From assembly GCA_024734555.1 (NCBI GenBank), contig JANPWX010000352.1:247372-311371 (forward strand): a stretch of DNA of 64,000 nt, written 5' to 3'. The notes under the pieces were generated by a model. It saw only the letters and a list, made by a program, of their open reading frames with translations, did no database searches and was not told the origin of the DNA. Each line of letters starts with the position of its first letter. The first letter of the stretch is position 1. The DNA comes from Trochalopteron elliotii (Eukaryota; Chordata; Aves; Passeriformes; Leiothrichidae). The position numbers were made by a program, and so were the translations under genes. Below, piece by piece: positions 1 to 13,747 of the stretch.

Positions 1-19
1 AAAATTGCTTGCTTCTTAC

Positions 20-197
20 CTAGTCTGAGTTCTCCAAAGTTCCCACACCCAATCTTCTTGCCCACTCTGAAGTTGGGTCCCACCATAAGAACGCCGGAGG
101 ACGTCGAGGAGCTCGGCCGAGAACCGTGCCCGCTCCTTCCCGGCATTCCCTTCGTTGTCCGCTGCCTTTCATCCTTATCCCTATTGGGATGGTCCAT
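20..197 (-). CDS. CSNK1G1: Casein kinase 1 gamma 1, first coding exon (partial gene)
   Basis: This minus-strand exon begins at an ATG (complement of 195-197) and encodes about 60 residues, starting [12 protein letters not shown] and ending in the glycine-rich ATP-binding loop [12 protein letters not shown] (GxGxFG pattern) of a protein kinase. It is followed by a consensus donor (GTAAGA, complement of 14-19), leaving phase 1. I recognise it from the mammalian CSNK1G1 N-terminus: the acidic/basic start, the Ser-rich linker, then [20 protein letters not shown]; the linker is one residue shorter than in human. CK1 gamma kinases are membrane-associated Ser/Thr kinases acting in Wnt/LRP6 signalling and vesicle traffic; their C-terminal lipidation signal would be in exons left of the window. 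The exon also carries 5' UTR upstream of 197; its acceptor is unclear, with a plausible AG near 230. The longer open frame over the same bases (to 253) is another reading frame. CSNK1G2/G3 paralogues are similar, but PCLAF and TRIP4 next door favour G1. Confidence 0.93.
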
Positions 198-663
198 GAT
201 CTTAGTGAAACACCTCTGCCAGCAAGCTGGCAGAAAGGAGTTGGAGTACACACTCTTCTCCTCAGAACAGAAATTTATATCCAAAAGTATCTGTGTTGGA
301 GTTCAAGAGAGTCATGGAAACTCATGGAGTTCTTTTGGCACCAGATCCGGATTCCTAATGCATCTTGGTAATGTACCAGAGGGCTGACTGTGTTCTTGAG
401 AATTCAGTGAAGGCAGGTTGCTTTTGGTTTCTTACCTGGGGAAAAGAAGAGATACATGAAATAAAAATCATTATTTTAAAACACCAGGTGAGAAAGGTAC
501 AGCGGGGCCAATGTCCAGAACTTTCCTGGCCTCGAGGAATTTAACAGCTATATGAAAACTTTATCATTTTCTTAACAACTTTTTGATAAAAAGTCCTGAT
601 GTCACAAAGACATGTAAATGCTGCCCATCTACTGTTGCTACTTGTCCCATTCTTGGTAGTGTC

Positions 664-792
664 TCAGGCCAGGTTGGATGGGGCTTGAAGCAACCTGTCT
701 AGTGGAAAGTGTCCCTGCCCATGGCTGTGGGTGGATCCACCTGAGCTTTAAGGTCCCTTCCAACCCAAACCAGTCTGTAATTCCATGATTCC
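664..792 (+). repeat. CR1 LINE 3' fragment
   Basis: The sequence carries the CR1 3' end in sense: 'aggccaggttggatggggct', 'gtccctgcccatggc', then 'ggtcccttccaacccaaacc' and a terminal 'ttccatgattcc'. Only the last ~130 bases are present, the usual 5' truncation. Confidence 0.85.
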
Positions 793-1069
793 ACTGGAGT
801 TATCAGGACTGACACCACATGCAGTAACCAAAGCCATTCCAACTATACCAGCATGTCAGGTGGACATTGTGAGGAAACCACATCCCACCTTTAAAGCCCC
901 TGTGAAGTGTAGGTTTGGTTTTTCCTCACTTCATACATTTATCAAGTACTACAGAAAAGCCAGACAAAAAATACAAAGGGGCCAATGAAAGGTGCCAAGA
1001 GAAGAAAATTTTGTAGCACTCCTAAATAAAATTCTCCTGGCTTTTACCTCTTTTCAAGTTGATCTAGAT

Positions 1070-1130
1070 TATCCTGAATAACCTAAGTTGGAAGGGACCC
1101 ACAAGGATCACTGAAGTCCAACGTCAAATC
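1070..1130 (-). repeat. Short CR1-like fragment
   Basis: 'cctaagttggaagggaccca caaggatcac' followed by 'gtccaac' is the complement of a CR1 3' end. About 60 bases, diverged. Confidence 0.55.
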
Positions 1131-1854
1131 GACCTCAGATATATTTGCTAATTCAAACTGCTGTCCTACAGAAATGACCAAAATGAGGAGCCAAAGCATG
1201 ATTAATTATTTTTAAAAAGCTAGTAACTCAGTCAAAATGGGACAAAACACAGATGCTTCTCAACTCTTGCAAGCCAAATGGTTCTTCTGTGCTCAGGAAC
1301 AAGACCAAAGGAGACTGGCAGGAGCTGCAAGGGCACAGGAAGTTCTGCCCCAAAAGGACAGCCCAGAGGTAGTAGCAGTGTGGTGGTTGAGCTTCCCCTC
1401 ACTTCCCAAGAAATCAGCTTGATAAAGGGAAAGGTTGCAGCATGTCTTGTCTGCACAGGTGCTGCATCAGGAGATGGTATCAGGCAATCTTGGAGTGCAG
1501 TTCTCAAGCAAGAATTAGAATAAACACACTTGGAACTACCCCCCATATCCCAAGATACAAAGGCACTGGATTGTAGCCCTACAGGAACACTGCTGCATTC
1601 AGATTTTCCAGATGTGAATAGAACAGTTCCTGTATAATTTTACCAACAAGGTTTGTGTCCTACTTCCAATGCCTCCAAAGCAATCACAGAAGTGCTTAAT
1701 GAGACCACCCAACCAAGAGTCCTGTGGAAGGACACCCAAAAACTCAACCACATAAACAAGGGCTCAAAAGTTACTTTACTCAGGCAGCTGGCTCAGTTCT
1801 CCTGCAGCAATACTTCTGTAGAGGACTTAGAAAGAGTTCCTTCTGTTCATTTTG

Positions 1855-1950
1855 CCATGAAATCATTAAGGTTGGAAAACACCTCCATGATGATTGAGTC
1901 CAACCATTAACCTGGCATTGGCCCATTCAATGATGATCCTCTGGTCCACC
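1855..1950 (-). repeat. CR1-like fragment
   Basis: 'aatcattaaggttggaaaac', 'gagtccaaccattaacct' match the antisense 3' end of an older CR1 subfamily (the 'gtccaaccattaac' type). Diverged and short. Confidence 0.6.
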
Positions 1951-2208
1951 AGAGGACGAAGCTAAGCTACCCACTTCCAGTTATCCAAAAAACAAAAGAC
2001 AAGAATTATTACCCATCCACACAGAACAGAAGCATGAGCCCTTCTGAAATCTGACTACGCTTTCCTTGGCCTCCAGCTGTGGAACACTTCTGTTTCTGGA
2101 GACTCTTCATTTGATCTAAGGCACCTGGATAGAAGGCAAAAGTCACTCGTGCTGGATCCACAAAATGCAGGGAACTACCACTTGGAAATTCCAGTTTTTG
2201 GGTATTTA

Positions 2209-2530
2209 TAGAATCACAGAAACCCAGAATGGTTTGGTTGGAAGGGACCTTTAAGTCCATCTCATTTCATTACACCCTCTGCCATGGGTGGGGAAACCTT
2301 CCACTAACCCAGGCTGCTCCAAGCCACATCCAACCTGGCCTTGGACACTGCCAGGGATTCAGGGTCAGCCACAGCTGCTCTGGGCAACCTGTGCCAGGGC
2401 CTGCCCACCTTCACAGGGAAGAATTTCTCCCTAATATCCAATCTAAACACATCCTTTCAGCTTAAAGCCCCCTTGCCCTATCAGTTCTTGCCCTTGTAAC
2501 AAGTCCCTCCTCAACCTTCCCGTATATCCA
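2209..2530 (-). repeat. CR1 LINE 3' fragment
   Basis: Antisense CR1: 'agaatcacag' start, 'tggttggaagggaccttt', 'gccatgggtggggaaacctt', 'ctgctctgggcaacctgtgc', 'tttctccctaatatccaatc'. About 320 bases of the 3' region. Confidence 0.88.
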
Positions 2531-3368
2531 TCCCCTTTAGGTACTGGAATTCTCCTTGTCACTTGGGACAGTAGTGGATCCCTGCAGAAAATGTCCCACA
2601 GCATGTCTGCAGCATATCCAGGAGGTCTGACAATCACCAGGTCACCTGAGAACCTCCATGTCTCGGCCACACCACCCGTTTGGCCATAAACCAAAGTGAC
2701 AAAGCTCCCAACATGCTCCCAAGCAAGGTGTGAAACACCATTTGCCATTCAGCACCTCTGGCCTAGACAAAAGAGCCGGAGATGTTAATGTACAAGAAAT
2801 TATTTAGCATAACCAAGCTTTACTTGTCCCTCAAATTAATTCCAGATTTAATACTAGAACTGAATATGGATAAGCAGGAAGCATCCGTTACTGGTGAACT
2901 GGATGAACTGGTTTTTCATCACAGACATCCCCACATACTCTCAGCTGCCATACTTGGCACAGACACAGCAGAGTTGTTTTTGCCCTGTGAAACCAGTCAG
3001 CAGGAGCAGATGAGGCTCTATCAGATATCAGAAAATCACTTTGACTGGACCCCACCCCAGGCTGTCCTGGGAGGAGAGACTGGCTTCAAAACAAATAACA
3101 TGAAAAAGAATCATCAGTGAAACTACAGAGTTTTACTGCTGAACTCAAACCAAATGTGGGAATGACTTCTAGTAGTAGGTGGATTTACTCACACAGGTCT
3201 TTCTGATAAAATTTTGGGAAAATAAAACTGAAGCATGGGAAGTTTTAGTCTATTTCTCTATTTGGTCTAACTCTGCTATGGCAAGAGAAGTAGACACAGA
3301 ACATTCCAGCCAAATGTTGTATTTCCACTTAAAGCTATCATCTTCCATGTAACACAACATATGGGTCT

Positions 3369-3475
3369 GGCACGTGGGGACACGGCTTAGTGATGGGCTG
3401 GGCAGTGCTGGGAGAATAGCTGGACTCAGTCATCTCACAGGGCTTTTCCCACCTAAATGGATTCCATGATTCTGG
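3369..3475 (+). repeat. CR1 LINE 3' fragment
   Basis: Sense CR1 of the 'ggcacgtggggacacggctt agtgatgg' type ending in 'gggcttttcccacctaaatg gattccatgattctg'. Confidence 0.75.
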
Positions 3476-4604
3476 AGTGCTCCTAGGGTTGGACGACTAA
3501 GAAAGATGAGCAGGACACAGGAATTCTATGAGTAAAAAAACAGTAACACTTTGGAAAACACACTCAAACCTACTAAAGCTAGAGAAGAACTTTTCTCCCC
3601 TGGAGACCAAAGTCATTATTTTAATCAAGACTGAATAATTTATGACCAAGAACTACCTACAACCTCAGAAATGGAAACAGAAAGAAATCTCCAGCAAGAG
3701 CACAAACCCTGCCCAGTTTATACCTTGCTCAGCACATCTCAGATGGGACAAGCAACCCCATTATCCTCAGGCAAATTAAGCACAAGTCCCACCACACATT
3801 TTCCAGCTCACAAAGTAAGATGTTAACGGTTATGAGCTCCTGCACCTCTGTCCTTCCCCTGTTCCCCATCTGGATCAGGTCTCCCTGGGGAGAAGGATGG
3901 AAAGGTCAGGGCTGACAGTCTGTAAACACTACCCATCCTCTCTCAGCTGAAAGGCTCCAGCAAACAGGAATTCAGAGCAGGAATAGCTGAGTGAATCACG
4001 CCTCTGAGAAGCTCTTTATCATCACGGCCAAGCTGAGGAGCAGAGCCCAGCTGCAGGCACTCTGGATCACACAAAGATCTTACACCATCGTTACCACCTA
4101 TTAAAAGTGTCAATATGGCATCAAATGTGGCCTTTGAGGACCAGCAGAGCACTCGGCTTTGGAGGGGAAGCAGCAGAAGAATGAAGACCAGACTGTCAGT
4201 CACATTAATATTTAAAGGCTGTTCTGAACACCAGGATGACTTCCTGCCATGATTCAAACTTTTTTTATAATGATTCCTTCCTACCTTTCCACCCACTCAG
4301 CAAGATTGCTCCTCAAAGTTACTTCCATTTGAACAGAGCTGCATGAAGATATTTCCCTAATGGTGAATCAGCCCGATTCCAGGATTGATTTCACTACAAT
4401 ACAGCTGGAGACACAGGAACAGGTATTTAATGAAAGACACAGGCTTGAAAGGAAATTACTTGCAGCACAGTTAGCTAAGTAAAAAACAACAGCACTGTAT
4501 CCTATATGCTTCCAAACACTTAGACCCCAATCTATGTCACGACCTCTCCTCCACTGATAAACCCACAGCACTACAGCTAGAAACCAGCTTCCAGGTGGTG
4601 TTAA

Positions 4605-4735
4605 ATCATGGAATGGTTTAGGTTGGAAGGGACCTTAAAGCTCATCTTGTTTCCACCCCCTGCTATGGGCAGGGACACCTTCCACTAGACCAGGTTGCTC
4701 CAACCTGGACTGGAACCATTCCAGGCAGGCCTAGA
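4605..4735 (-). repeat. CR1 LINE 3' fragment
   Basis: 'aatcatggaatggtttaggt tggaagggaccttaaagctc' and 'cagggacaccttccactaga' are diagnostic antisense CR1 3' end sequence. Confidence 0.88.
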
Positions 4736-6140
4736 GGGCAGCTGCTGTTTGTGTTGATATCCACAATCCAGGGTGAAGGAGTGTTTGATAAATGGCACAG
4801 AGACACTGTTCACAGCCACACAATCTTTCAGGGGAGCCCTTCAGATGTAGGAAAGGACATTGCAAATGAGAGGTTGGTGTAAAGAAGCCAAAGCCATCGT
4901 TGTTCCCCCTTTTCAAAGGAAAAGCTCACTCCCCCTTGAACTCAAAACTGTGACCTCTTTGAGTTATTCTGGAGACCCCTCCATGATAGGAACAACTTTT
5001 GTCAAAGTCTTGGTTTGTGACACAATTTCAGAAATCTGTCCAAACTGAAATAGTCAATGAATACCCCCTTCTTCAAATCAAAACAACCAGGCCTGGTCCA
5101 GGTCTGTCTGTGGTTTTGTGTGGCCCTGAAGGAGTCACCACATGCCAGAAATAAAACTGCAAATGCCTGGTGGATGAAACAACACCCTAAAAAGCAGGAA
5201 TTCAGTCCCATAATTCCTTTTGAAATCTTTTAAGAAGAGACAGCCAAGAAAGCCCCACTTTGTGTTGGGATGGGTGAACTCACCCTGCTCTCTGCAGACA
5301 CAGGACCACAATTCCTCAAAGCAGCTCCAAGATCATTGCTTTAGGACAAGGCACATCCCTTCCCACTGGGTTTTCCAACACCCACCCCATGTGCCTGGGT
5401 AAATATGTCTGGTAAGTCTCCTGATGTGGAGAGCACTTTCCAGACAAGATCTCCTACTTCCCACATGACTTCAAAGACTAGAAAATCCTCCAGGGCTCTC
5501 AACTGACTTGTTATAAACCCATAGATGTGAGCTCACCAGCTTCCACCCTCACACTGTGTAAAAAGTAGAGCCTTCAGCAGCAGAAAACTTCACTGGCTTT
5601 GCCACAGACTGGGACGAAGTGCTCACCCTCTGGAAAAGGGAAAGCAGCCAAGGTGCAGGTAAGAAGAAACATTTTGAAACCAGGACATACATGATGTGTT
5701 TGCTCATGTTTTTAGCCTCTACCAACTCATTTTATGAGTTCACACTCCTAAGTTTAGAGGATCAAGCTGGCTTTGCATGCTCTGCCTCACTGTGTGCATT
5801 AACAGCTTCCAAGGTGTCAGTGCTCTGCCTTTATTAAAGTGCAATTAATAAAGCCTTTGTTCCCAGCTCTGCTCTCTTCTGCATGGACACACATCTCCAC
5901 AGGCTTCACATCCCTTAAAGCCTTCTCATCCCACTGCCTTTATCTCCCCACTTTCATGACATTGCATTTCTTATCCTGCTTCTGTCCTTCCAACTGGCCA
6001 CAGCAAAATTTTCTTCTTCTGCAGCCATCCCGTTACTTACTCCTGGCAAAGGCACTGTTCCAATAATGAGAAAATAAGAGTTTTGAGATTTGCCCTGCTC
6101 CTGAGGAGACAAATGAACAGATTAGCAAATATCCTATCTT

Positions 6141-6960
6141 AGAATCACAGAATGCATAAAGTTGGAAAGGCTTTCTGAGGTCACCAAGTCCAACCATTAA
6201 CTGAGCACTGCCAAGGCCACCACTTAACCACGTCCCCAAGTGCCACATCCACACATACTGTGAACACTTCCAGAGATGATGACTCCATCATGGCACTGGG
6301 AAGCTTGTTCCAATCTTTGACAACTCTCTCTATGAAGAACTTTTCCCCAATATCCAAAGGAACCCTCACCCGGCACAGCTTGAGGCTGTTTCCCCTTGTC
6401 CTGTTGTTTGATCCCTTGGAGCAGAGCCTGACCCCCACATCCCCAGCTGCCCCCTCCTGTCAGGGAGTTTTGAGGAGCCAGAAGGTCCCCCCTGAGCCTC
6501 CCCAGCTCCATCAGCTGCTCCTGGTGCTCGAGCCCCTTCCCCAGCTCAGTTCCCTTCCCTGGACACATTCCAGCCCCTCAATGTCTTTCTTGCTGTGAGA
6601 GGTCCAAAACTGACCCCAGGATTCCAGGTGTGGCCTCAGCAGTGCCCAGTACAGGTGGTCAGTCCTTACCCTGGTCCTGCTGGTCACACTATTGCTGACA
6701 CAAGCCAGAACACTGCTGTGTTTTTGGCCATCTGGGCACACCTGGGCTCATGTTGACCATTACAGGTCCTTTCCCACTGGGCAGCCTTTCAAATACCAGC
6801 TCCAGGCCTGGAGTGGGGCTGTTGTGATTTAAGTGCTGGACCCTGCATTCAGCCCTATTGACCCTCACACTACTGGCCTTGTCCCATGGATCCAGCCTGT
6901 CCAGATCCCTCTGCAGAGCCTTCCTGCCCTCCAGGAGATCCACACTTTTGGTGTGACCTG
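6141..6960 (-). repeat. Long CR1 LINE 3' fragment (~820 bp)
   Basis: One of the two longest CR1 copies in the window. It begins 'agaatcacagaatgcataaa', continues with 'gtccaaccattaactgagca ctgccaagg', 'aagaacttttccccaatatc', 'tttccccttgtcctgttg', and extends into the upstream part of the 3' region ('gtgagaggtccaaaactgac', 'ccagatccctctgcagagcc'). Several 75-145-codon frames across it are chance frames in repeat DNA. Confidence 0.88.
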
Positions 6961-9900
6961 GAAGAGGGCCTTGCTCTGGTGCCTAGCTATTACCCAAGCC
7001 AAGGAAGGGAAGATGGAAAGTCAAATACTTTCCCCACTCAGACATGAGAAATATCCATTTTGGGGGGTTTTTTTTGCCTTTTCATCTCCCACTCAAGAGC
7101 CTTCTGGTTACTTTGAGGATCTCCCACTGGATATATTCCAACTCCCCTGCTGTACCCCAGCAGCTCCTCTACATAGAAATCAGCAGTTATCTGTGCTTCC
7201 CAGTCAGCACTACACTGACCTGGTTTCAGTGTCCTCAATGTTGTGCAAAACAACAGAAAAACTGAAAAAGTAGGTCAAAATTCTCTGTTGCAATTTACAG
7301 TGGGAACAGCAGTGACAAAGCTGGCTGCCAACTACAGCAAGCAGGTGCACGTCACATTGGATGCCCCTCACTTGGGAGATTCTCCCCAACCTTGGAGGCT
7401 GCAGATGCTTTTTAAACATTATGAATTGCTTCTATTGCATCATTTGACCCAACAATTTAATCTTCAGCTTGTGCAGTTAGTTTTGTTCAGTGCTTCACAG
7501 GCCGAAAATAAGGAGGCACACAAACAATATTTAAGTCTATATTGCTGGGAAGGGAGAAGGATGGACAACTGAGGATCACTACACTCATTCATTACCCATG
7601 AATGGCCCAGGACTGTCAAATTTGCATCCTCCAATTACAGTTTTTACAAATAGGGATGAATCCAAACGAAATCGTGCCTTTTTCCATCTGAGTGAAGTGA
7701 ACTTCCGAGAGCTCTTTTCCTTGAAGACCCTGTGAAATTGCTAAAACACATTAATTGAGTAATCCCCAACTAAATACATTGGCACGTTAGTTTTCCAAGT
7801 GATCTCAGTTGAGTGTTTCACAGAGAGTGATCCAAGCACCCATTCTCTAAGTTCATTCCTGAACTTTGCTCCCAATCCCCTCTACAGAAGCTCAGCACGA
7901 AAGCCAGGAATGTTTGGAAGGGAAAAACTAATTTAGTTGGAAACTTAGTTCTTCCACATGAGCAGAGTCAAAAAAAACGCAGAGTCAAAACAAAGCATAG
8001 AACATTTTCCAGGGAAGTGGTTTGTGAGATCAATTCATTGACTTCTCTCTCCCAAACGAGTCCCAGCCAAACGTGTGCCAGCAGCCAGGGATGCACATTC
8101 CTATAGATGTAAAAAGGACTAGAGACCATAATCTGTCAGAAAAGGAGGGTCAGTGCTGTTTATGAAGAGGTAGATTATACTGGAACAGCTAAAAGAACAG
8201 CTGAATACAGGAATAAAATGAAAAAATCCCCTCATGAAACCTGAGCTCTACATATTTTTTGGGTTTTTTTTTTTTTTTAGGCTGGGCAGTGAAAAAGTTG
8301 AAGTGCAGCTGCCAGACCAGCACCCCTGTACCTCCTGAGGCTTGAGCAGACATCAGGCTCACATCCCTCTGTAGAAATCCCAACCGAGTTCCAACGCCTG
8401 GCTGTGAGCAGCACATCCCTGTGATCTGTGCAGGTGCTCAGTTCATTCTCCCCACCAGCCCCAGGGCTGCATTCCCTGCATCCCAGGAGTCCTGCATCCT
8501 GCTGTTCCTGCCTGGAGGGGACCCTCACACTGACAGGACTTTTGGGATCTATCTCCTGACAGTACAGCTTTACAGTCCAGTGTTTAGAATCACTAAGGTC
8601 AGAAAAGACATCCAAGATCATCAAGTCAAATCTTTGAACAGCTTCTCAAAAATCCTGGTGGTCAGGATACCATTTCTGCTTGCAAAACAGGCTGTGTAAG
8701 GCCACGTAAGATCAGGTTTCAGCAGAAATATGTATTTATGGGGATGCTACAGAGGAAATGAGGAAAAACCTGCCAGCAGCAAAAGCTCTACAACAGATTC
8801 TGCAGAAGTTCTCTTCTCTGATATCCTGGCATCATAAACCTGTAGGTTATTTTTCCTCTTAAAATACCAGGTTGTTTAACAGCAAAAAGAGAGGTGCAGA
8901 TGTGCCTATACCATCCCCTTCCTTCCAGGCAATGGATTTGAAGAAGAAAAGGGCAAAGATGACTTCTAGACAACCACGTGCATCCATCATCCAGGAACAC
9001 GAACCCACAGCACACGAATTCAGCTACATCCATGGTGGTTGATGGATGTAGTTTGCACTTAACAGTATCAAAGCCCTCGACAAGACCACCACAGGAGCTC
9101 AGGCCTCTGGAGCAGCTTTGGATCGCTGGCAGCAACATCACTTTTACAGATTTACAGCCCAACTTAACACAGATGCACCTCAATCACCTACGACTGTTTT
9201 ATCTGTGCTCTGTCTGGCAAGGAAAAGCAGCACAGAGGATAAATTGTGGACAGGCTCAGACAGCTTGTAAAGACTGGTGAACTTGGCAGCCAAACACAAC
9301 TTCCCTCTGCCCCAAAAACCTTGGTAGTCTCCAAACCATGAAATTCTTTCTTCTGTTTCAGAAAGGAAGGCAAGTATCAAGTTTAGAGCCAAGGCAGCTC
9401 TCAGAGTGTGTGTGGGGTGGGGAAAAGCCTCTCAACCAGAAGAAAAGTCCTTGTCAAGTTGTGGAGATGGGTGAAAGAAAACCAAAGACACCTTCATGTC
9501 AAGGGTAGGTAGAAGCTGCACTAGTGGAACCCAGTTTGGGATAACAGGGAGCCCTGAGGTGCTGAGAGCCTTTTGGCCCTGTCCCAAGGTGGTGAATCCA
9601 GCACACAACAGGTATGTGTTTCCCCTATAGAAGGAGATATTCCTGTCGAGTGCCATCCAGCATCCATAAAAAGTGTCATAACAGAACAGCAGTGAGGTGG
9701 GGTGCAGATGCAGGGTCTTTGTATTCCAACTTAAGAAAGCTCCAGGTCCCCAGGCTTGGCTTGTGGTTACCTGATGGGAACAGACTGTCTCCTCTCTGTC
9801 CCACCAATACCTAGAGCACTTCCAAAAGCTGAGCACAAACAAGCAGAATGATTTCTTTGCTGCCGCAGCTCAAAATGACACCAAACTTCTGCTAAGTCTC

Positions 9901-12679
9901 GTATCAGTTCCTAAAATGATCTTCAGACACCCCTGGTCAGATTCAGGATCAGCCTCCTGGTGCTCAGTGTTTTTACCTGATGGCTCAGGAGACATGAAAA
10001 CATCCAGACTCTCACAGCATTGAGCTCTAAACATGGGTGTAAGGACTTCCTCAGGGTCCAATTGTCCACCACAGAGCAGCAAAGCCTTGGAGAAAATTCC
10101 ACTCCCATGTAACAGGAATGAAGTACCTAATTCAGTGAGATGATTTAGTCACTGAGTGCCAAACACACCACAAATTGGGCATGGTTCAGCCTGGCTCAGG
10201 TGTGTCCTGCAGGGATGAGCAGCAGACACCAGCCAGAGCTCGTATGGCTGTAAGAGACTGCACACCCATGTCCCTCTGTGATTCCACATGTGACCCCACA
10301 GTAACTCCAGCAGCTGCTCCTCACCACCACACAGCCTCACACGAAGAGAGGATGAACAGATAAGAAGGGAACATGCCCAAGAACAGTGGAGTGGGCAGAA
10401 GTCTCAAGTACACTCTGTTCAGCTGAACTTTAAGACCTGGCCTGGCAGGCAAAGGCCAAAGATCCCACAGCAAACGGGGAGGAGAACTCTGCCAAGTCTG
10501 TGTCATTCCACCCCACAGACTCCTGACAGTGCCCAACAGATTTCATTCGAGGTTGCTCATCACTAGAAACTCCTTGTAAGAGCTGGGTAATAAACTGGAA
10601 ACATGGTGATGTAAGAACTGGAAGAGCAGCACTTCTTAAAAAAAAAACAGTAATGGTGATGCCAACAGGAGAGAGATAGAGTGTATTAAGGGAAAACATA
10701 AGAAAACCTGATAGCCCATGATTTAATGTACATGTTTCTTCCTTTTAATGCTTGAGCTCTTACCTTCCCCTTTTGTGAAGATATTGCCTTTTGCAGCAGT
10801 CATGGAGAGAGGAGTGGACTATGCTGTCTCTTCATGTAATGAGACATTTGGCAGGAATTTGACTGACCTCACCTACTTATTTTGTCTGCAACTAAAGCAC
10901 ATCTTGAAGAGGAAACTATGTACCTGAGACCTACATAGGGAGAGAAATCTGCCCCAGCCTTTAATGGGCTGCTTTTTTGGAGGTGAATTGCTATCAGACA
11001 GGGGTTACTAACCATTCACCTGCTTATGAGGCTTAGAGCACAAGGGAGATGGAAAGGTAAGAATCACAACCCCTAAGTAATAAATCCTGCTAGTCTGGGC
11101 TTAATAAAAACAGTGCTTCAGCCTAAGCAACTCAGTGCTGTTGCCAGCACCTTGATTCCTTTCCACCTCTGTTTTGGGAGAGGAAGGTTTTAATTGGGAT
11201 AGATAAGGTCCATTAAAAACTGTCAGAGTTTGATATTTAAGGCACTGTTACACTTAAAGCCTGAAACCTTCTGCAGCAAATTTGTCTCCCCTTCCCAGTA
11301 TGGGATTATAAAAACTCCATCATGCCAGCACTGCAGTCCCAAAACAAGCTGTCCCACCCCAAAACCCACCTATCTCACAGGGCAGCATCCTCAAGGCACA
11401 TAAAGAGCCAAAATTTCCTTCCTCTCTGAGATGTAAGACTCCCTAAATCTCCCAGATGTCCCAACTCTGTGTCCTGATGAAGCAGTTCAGCTGTCAGAAG
11501 GATCTGGATTACCTATGCAACTGAAAGGTGCTAGGAATTACATCCAGACCGAGCAAAATACCTGATGGAGAAACACAACCCCCTTGCAGGCAGGCCAGAA
11601 AGAAGATACTTAGATCCTGTCTCTCGCCTTTTAAATTTTCATTTCTTATAATTTATTCTTCTTTATTTATTTCTAAATGAAGCAAAGGTCACTCAGTTTG
11701 CTGGCAGTTGAGCTGCCTCCTCCCCAGTGCAAGGTCCACCCCTGGTTACTGGTCTAATTCTGTGCTGGTGGCTACACTACACAAACACCATCAGCTCCAT
11801 AAAACTCTGCACTTCCTCAGGAGGGCAATTAGGCACCATAACCCCAAAATACACAGTCAGACAGTTGCTTTTGTTCACAGAAAGCAAATGTTTGTGCCGA
11901 GTTCCTTCCTCAATCTGGCAAGGAAGTGGCCCGTGGCACCTACCCACAGGGGGAAGCCATGCAGGAGCCACCAACCCTCCAAGAGCAGCCACATGGGTGT
12001 AAAAAATCATAATACTTGAAGATTTGTACTGTTGGTTGGTTTTCTGGTTTTTTTTCCTTCCTCAAATTTGAAGTTGTCAGCTCCTTAAAACTCTTCACAC
12101 ACTGGATGGGTATTTTAGCTCCTTCCAGGTGTATTAGGAAACACCATCCCACACCTCTCATTTTTCTACCTATGCTTTCACAGGTGCAGCTTTTTTGTAA
12201 AACGATGCCAAGATGAGATCCATGTGGTCCAGGTGGAGCAGCATCAGTAGAGGTGGAGTCTTTGCACTGGCATTCCTGTAAGGCCATCCTGCACACCAGA
12301 ACAGGTCTGGGTGGCATGTGCAGCACCAGAGATGGCAACAAACACACCCTGGTTTCTCACAGCGACAGTCTGGAGAAGTTTCAGAGATGTCTTCTGCCAG
12401 TACCCATCCAGTTCTCACATGGGCATCATCAAGGTCATCAATTTTTCCCCCTCAAGTTCACAGTAAAGGGACAAATTTAAATTTGTGAAGGATTAGCCTG
12501 GTTGAGACATCACCATCCCTTCCTGGCTCTTCTGAACACAGGCTGGCAAAGAGAGGTGGTCAGACATCACCTGCCTTTGTACTGGGTGATGGACAATGTT
12601 CCCAGGAGAGTGTTAACGCCTACAAGGACATCTGCAATTCCCAAAATCCCTGCATACCAAGAAAAATACCATGGAGCTG
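6961..12679. other. CSNK1G1 intron without recognisable gene
   Basis: I see no exon, RNA gene or conserved protein here. The only structures are a poly-T tract at about 8263-8278 and one short antisense CR1-like piece at 8585-8640. Confidence 0.6.
8585..8640 (-). repeat. Short CR1-like fragment
   Basis: 'tagaatcactaaggtcagaa aagacatccaagatcatcaa' is an antisense CR1 3' end of the same older type as the copy near 1.9 kb. Confidence 0.5.
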
Positions 12680-12910
12680 TGGGAGGGGTGGGTTAGGTTG
12701 GATATTAGGAAAAAATTCTTTGCTCAGAGGGTGGTGGGATACTGAACAGGCACCCCAGGGAATAGCCTTGGGCCCAAGGGTGCTACAACTCAAGGAGTGT
12801 TTGGACAATGCTCTCAGGGACATGGGCTGTCCTGTGCAGAGCCAGGTGTTGGACTTGATGATCCCCGTGGGTCCCTTCCAAGTCAGGATATTCCATAAGC
12901 TGTGATTTTT
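12680..12910 (+). repeat. CR1 LINE 3' fragment
   Basis: Sense CR1: 'ggttaggttggatattagga', 'agggtggtgggatactgaac', 'gttggacttgatgatccccg tgggtcccttcc'. About 230 bases of the 'gatgatcc..gtgggtccctt' subfamily, like the copy at 27.8 kb. Confidence 0.85.
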
Positions 12911-13747
12911 CAAGTCACAAGCAATAACTCCAAAGCCATACCCAGCTTCCACAGCACATTTATTTTCATTATTAAGCCAGATATTTGGAAAAGCTGTTGT
13001 GTTAAGGTCATGGCAGCGGATTTAATTCATGTCACCTTCTGCCACTGACACTGATAACCCTTTATGTGCATCTCAGCACTGTGTCACCACCTGATGCTTA
13101 TCTGACAGGTCAATCAAAGGCACTTCAACAGTGAGTGAACACCTGAGCTCCCTTTCTGAGGTCACCTTGCTGTTTTGGTTACATCCACTACAATTTGGGC
13201 CAGAAGAGCATCACCACTGGAGCTACTCAATGCCCTAAAGGAGGGATACTGGATTACCAACCCACAGCACATCCAGTGAGGGCAAATGGCAGGAACAGGC
13301 AGCTCTGACACAAACACTCAAGCTCACGGTGCATCCGATGGAGCAATGTCAGCTCGAGGAAGCAGCCTGTAAACCAGCAGGGAAATAAGCTGAAGGGATG
13401 GTTCTGTTCCAGAGAGGTAATTTTACATGACAACTCTTCCTGCTTCTCTCCTTTCCCTCTTGTTAAGGACTTTGCACAGGTCACGTTTGCTCTAAACTCC
13501 AGACGTGACTATGTAAAGGGAATATTGTGCCAAAACAAACAAATCTTCCACCCACTTGTAATCCAGCAATGCATTAGGAAGGAAAGACAAGGCACACACC
13601 ACTGAAACTATAAATACCCACTAGTATGGACAAGAGGGAAAGCTTGTAGTTAACAAAAAGAAGGATTTTGCTGCATTCCTCAAGGCATTAGACTTATGTG
13701 TTGACATTCCTGTTTCAGAAGTTTCTAACCCTTTCCTGTGTTTATAG

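Noticed and set aside
20..253. 77-codon minus-strand frame over the left edge
   Set aside because: It is a different frame from the real CSNK1G1 exon, which starts at 197 and ends at a splice donor before 20. Only the latter reads as a kinase N-terminus.
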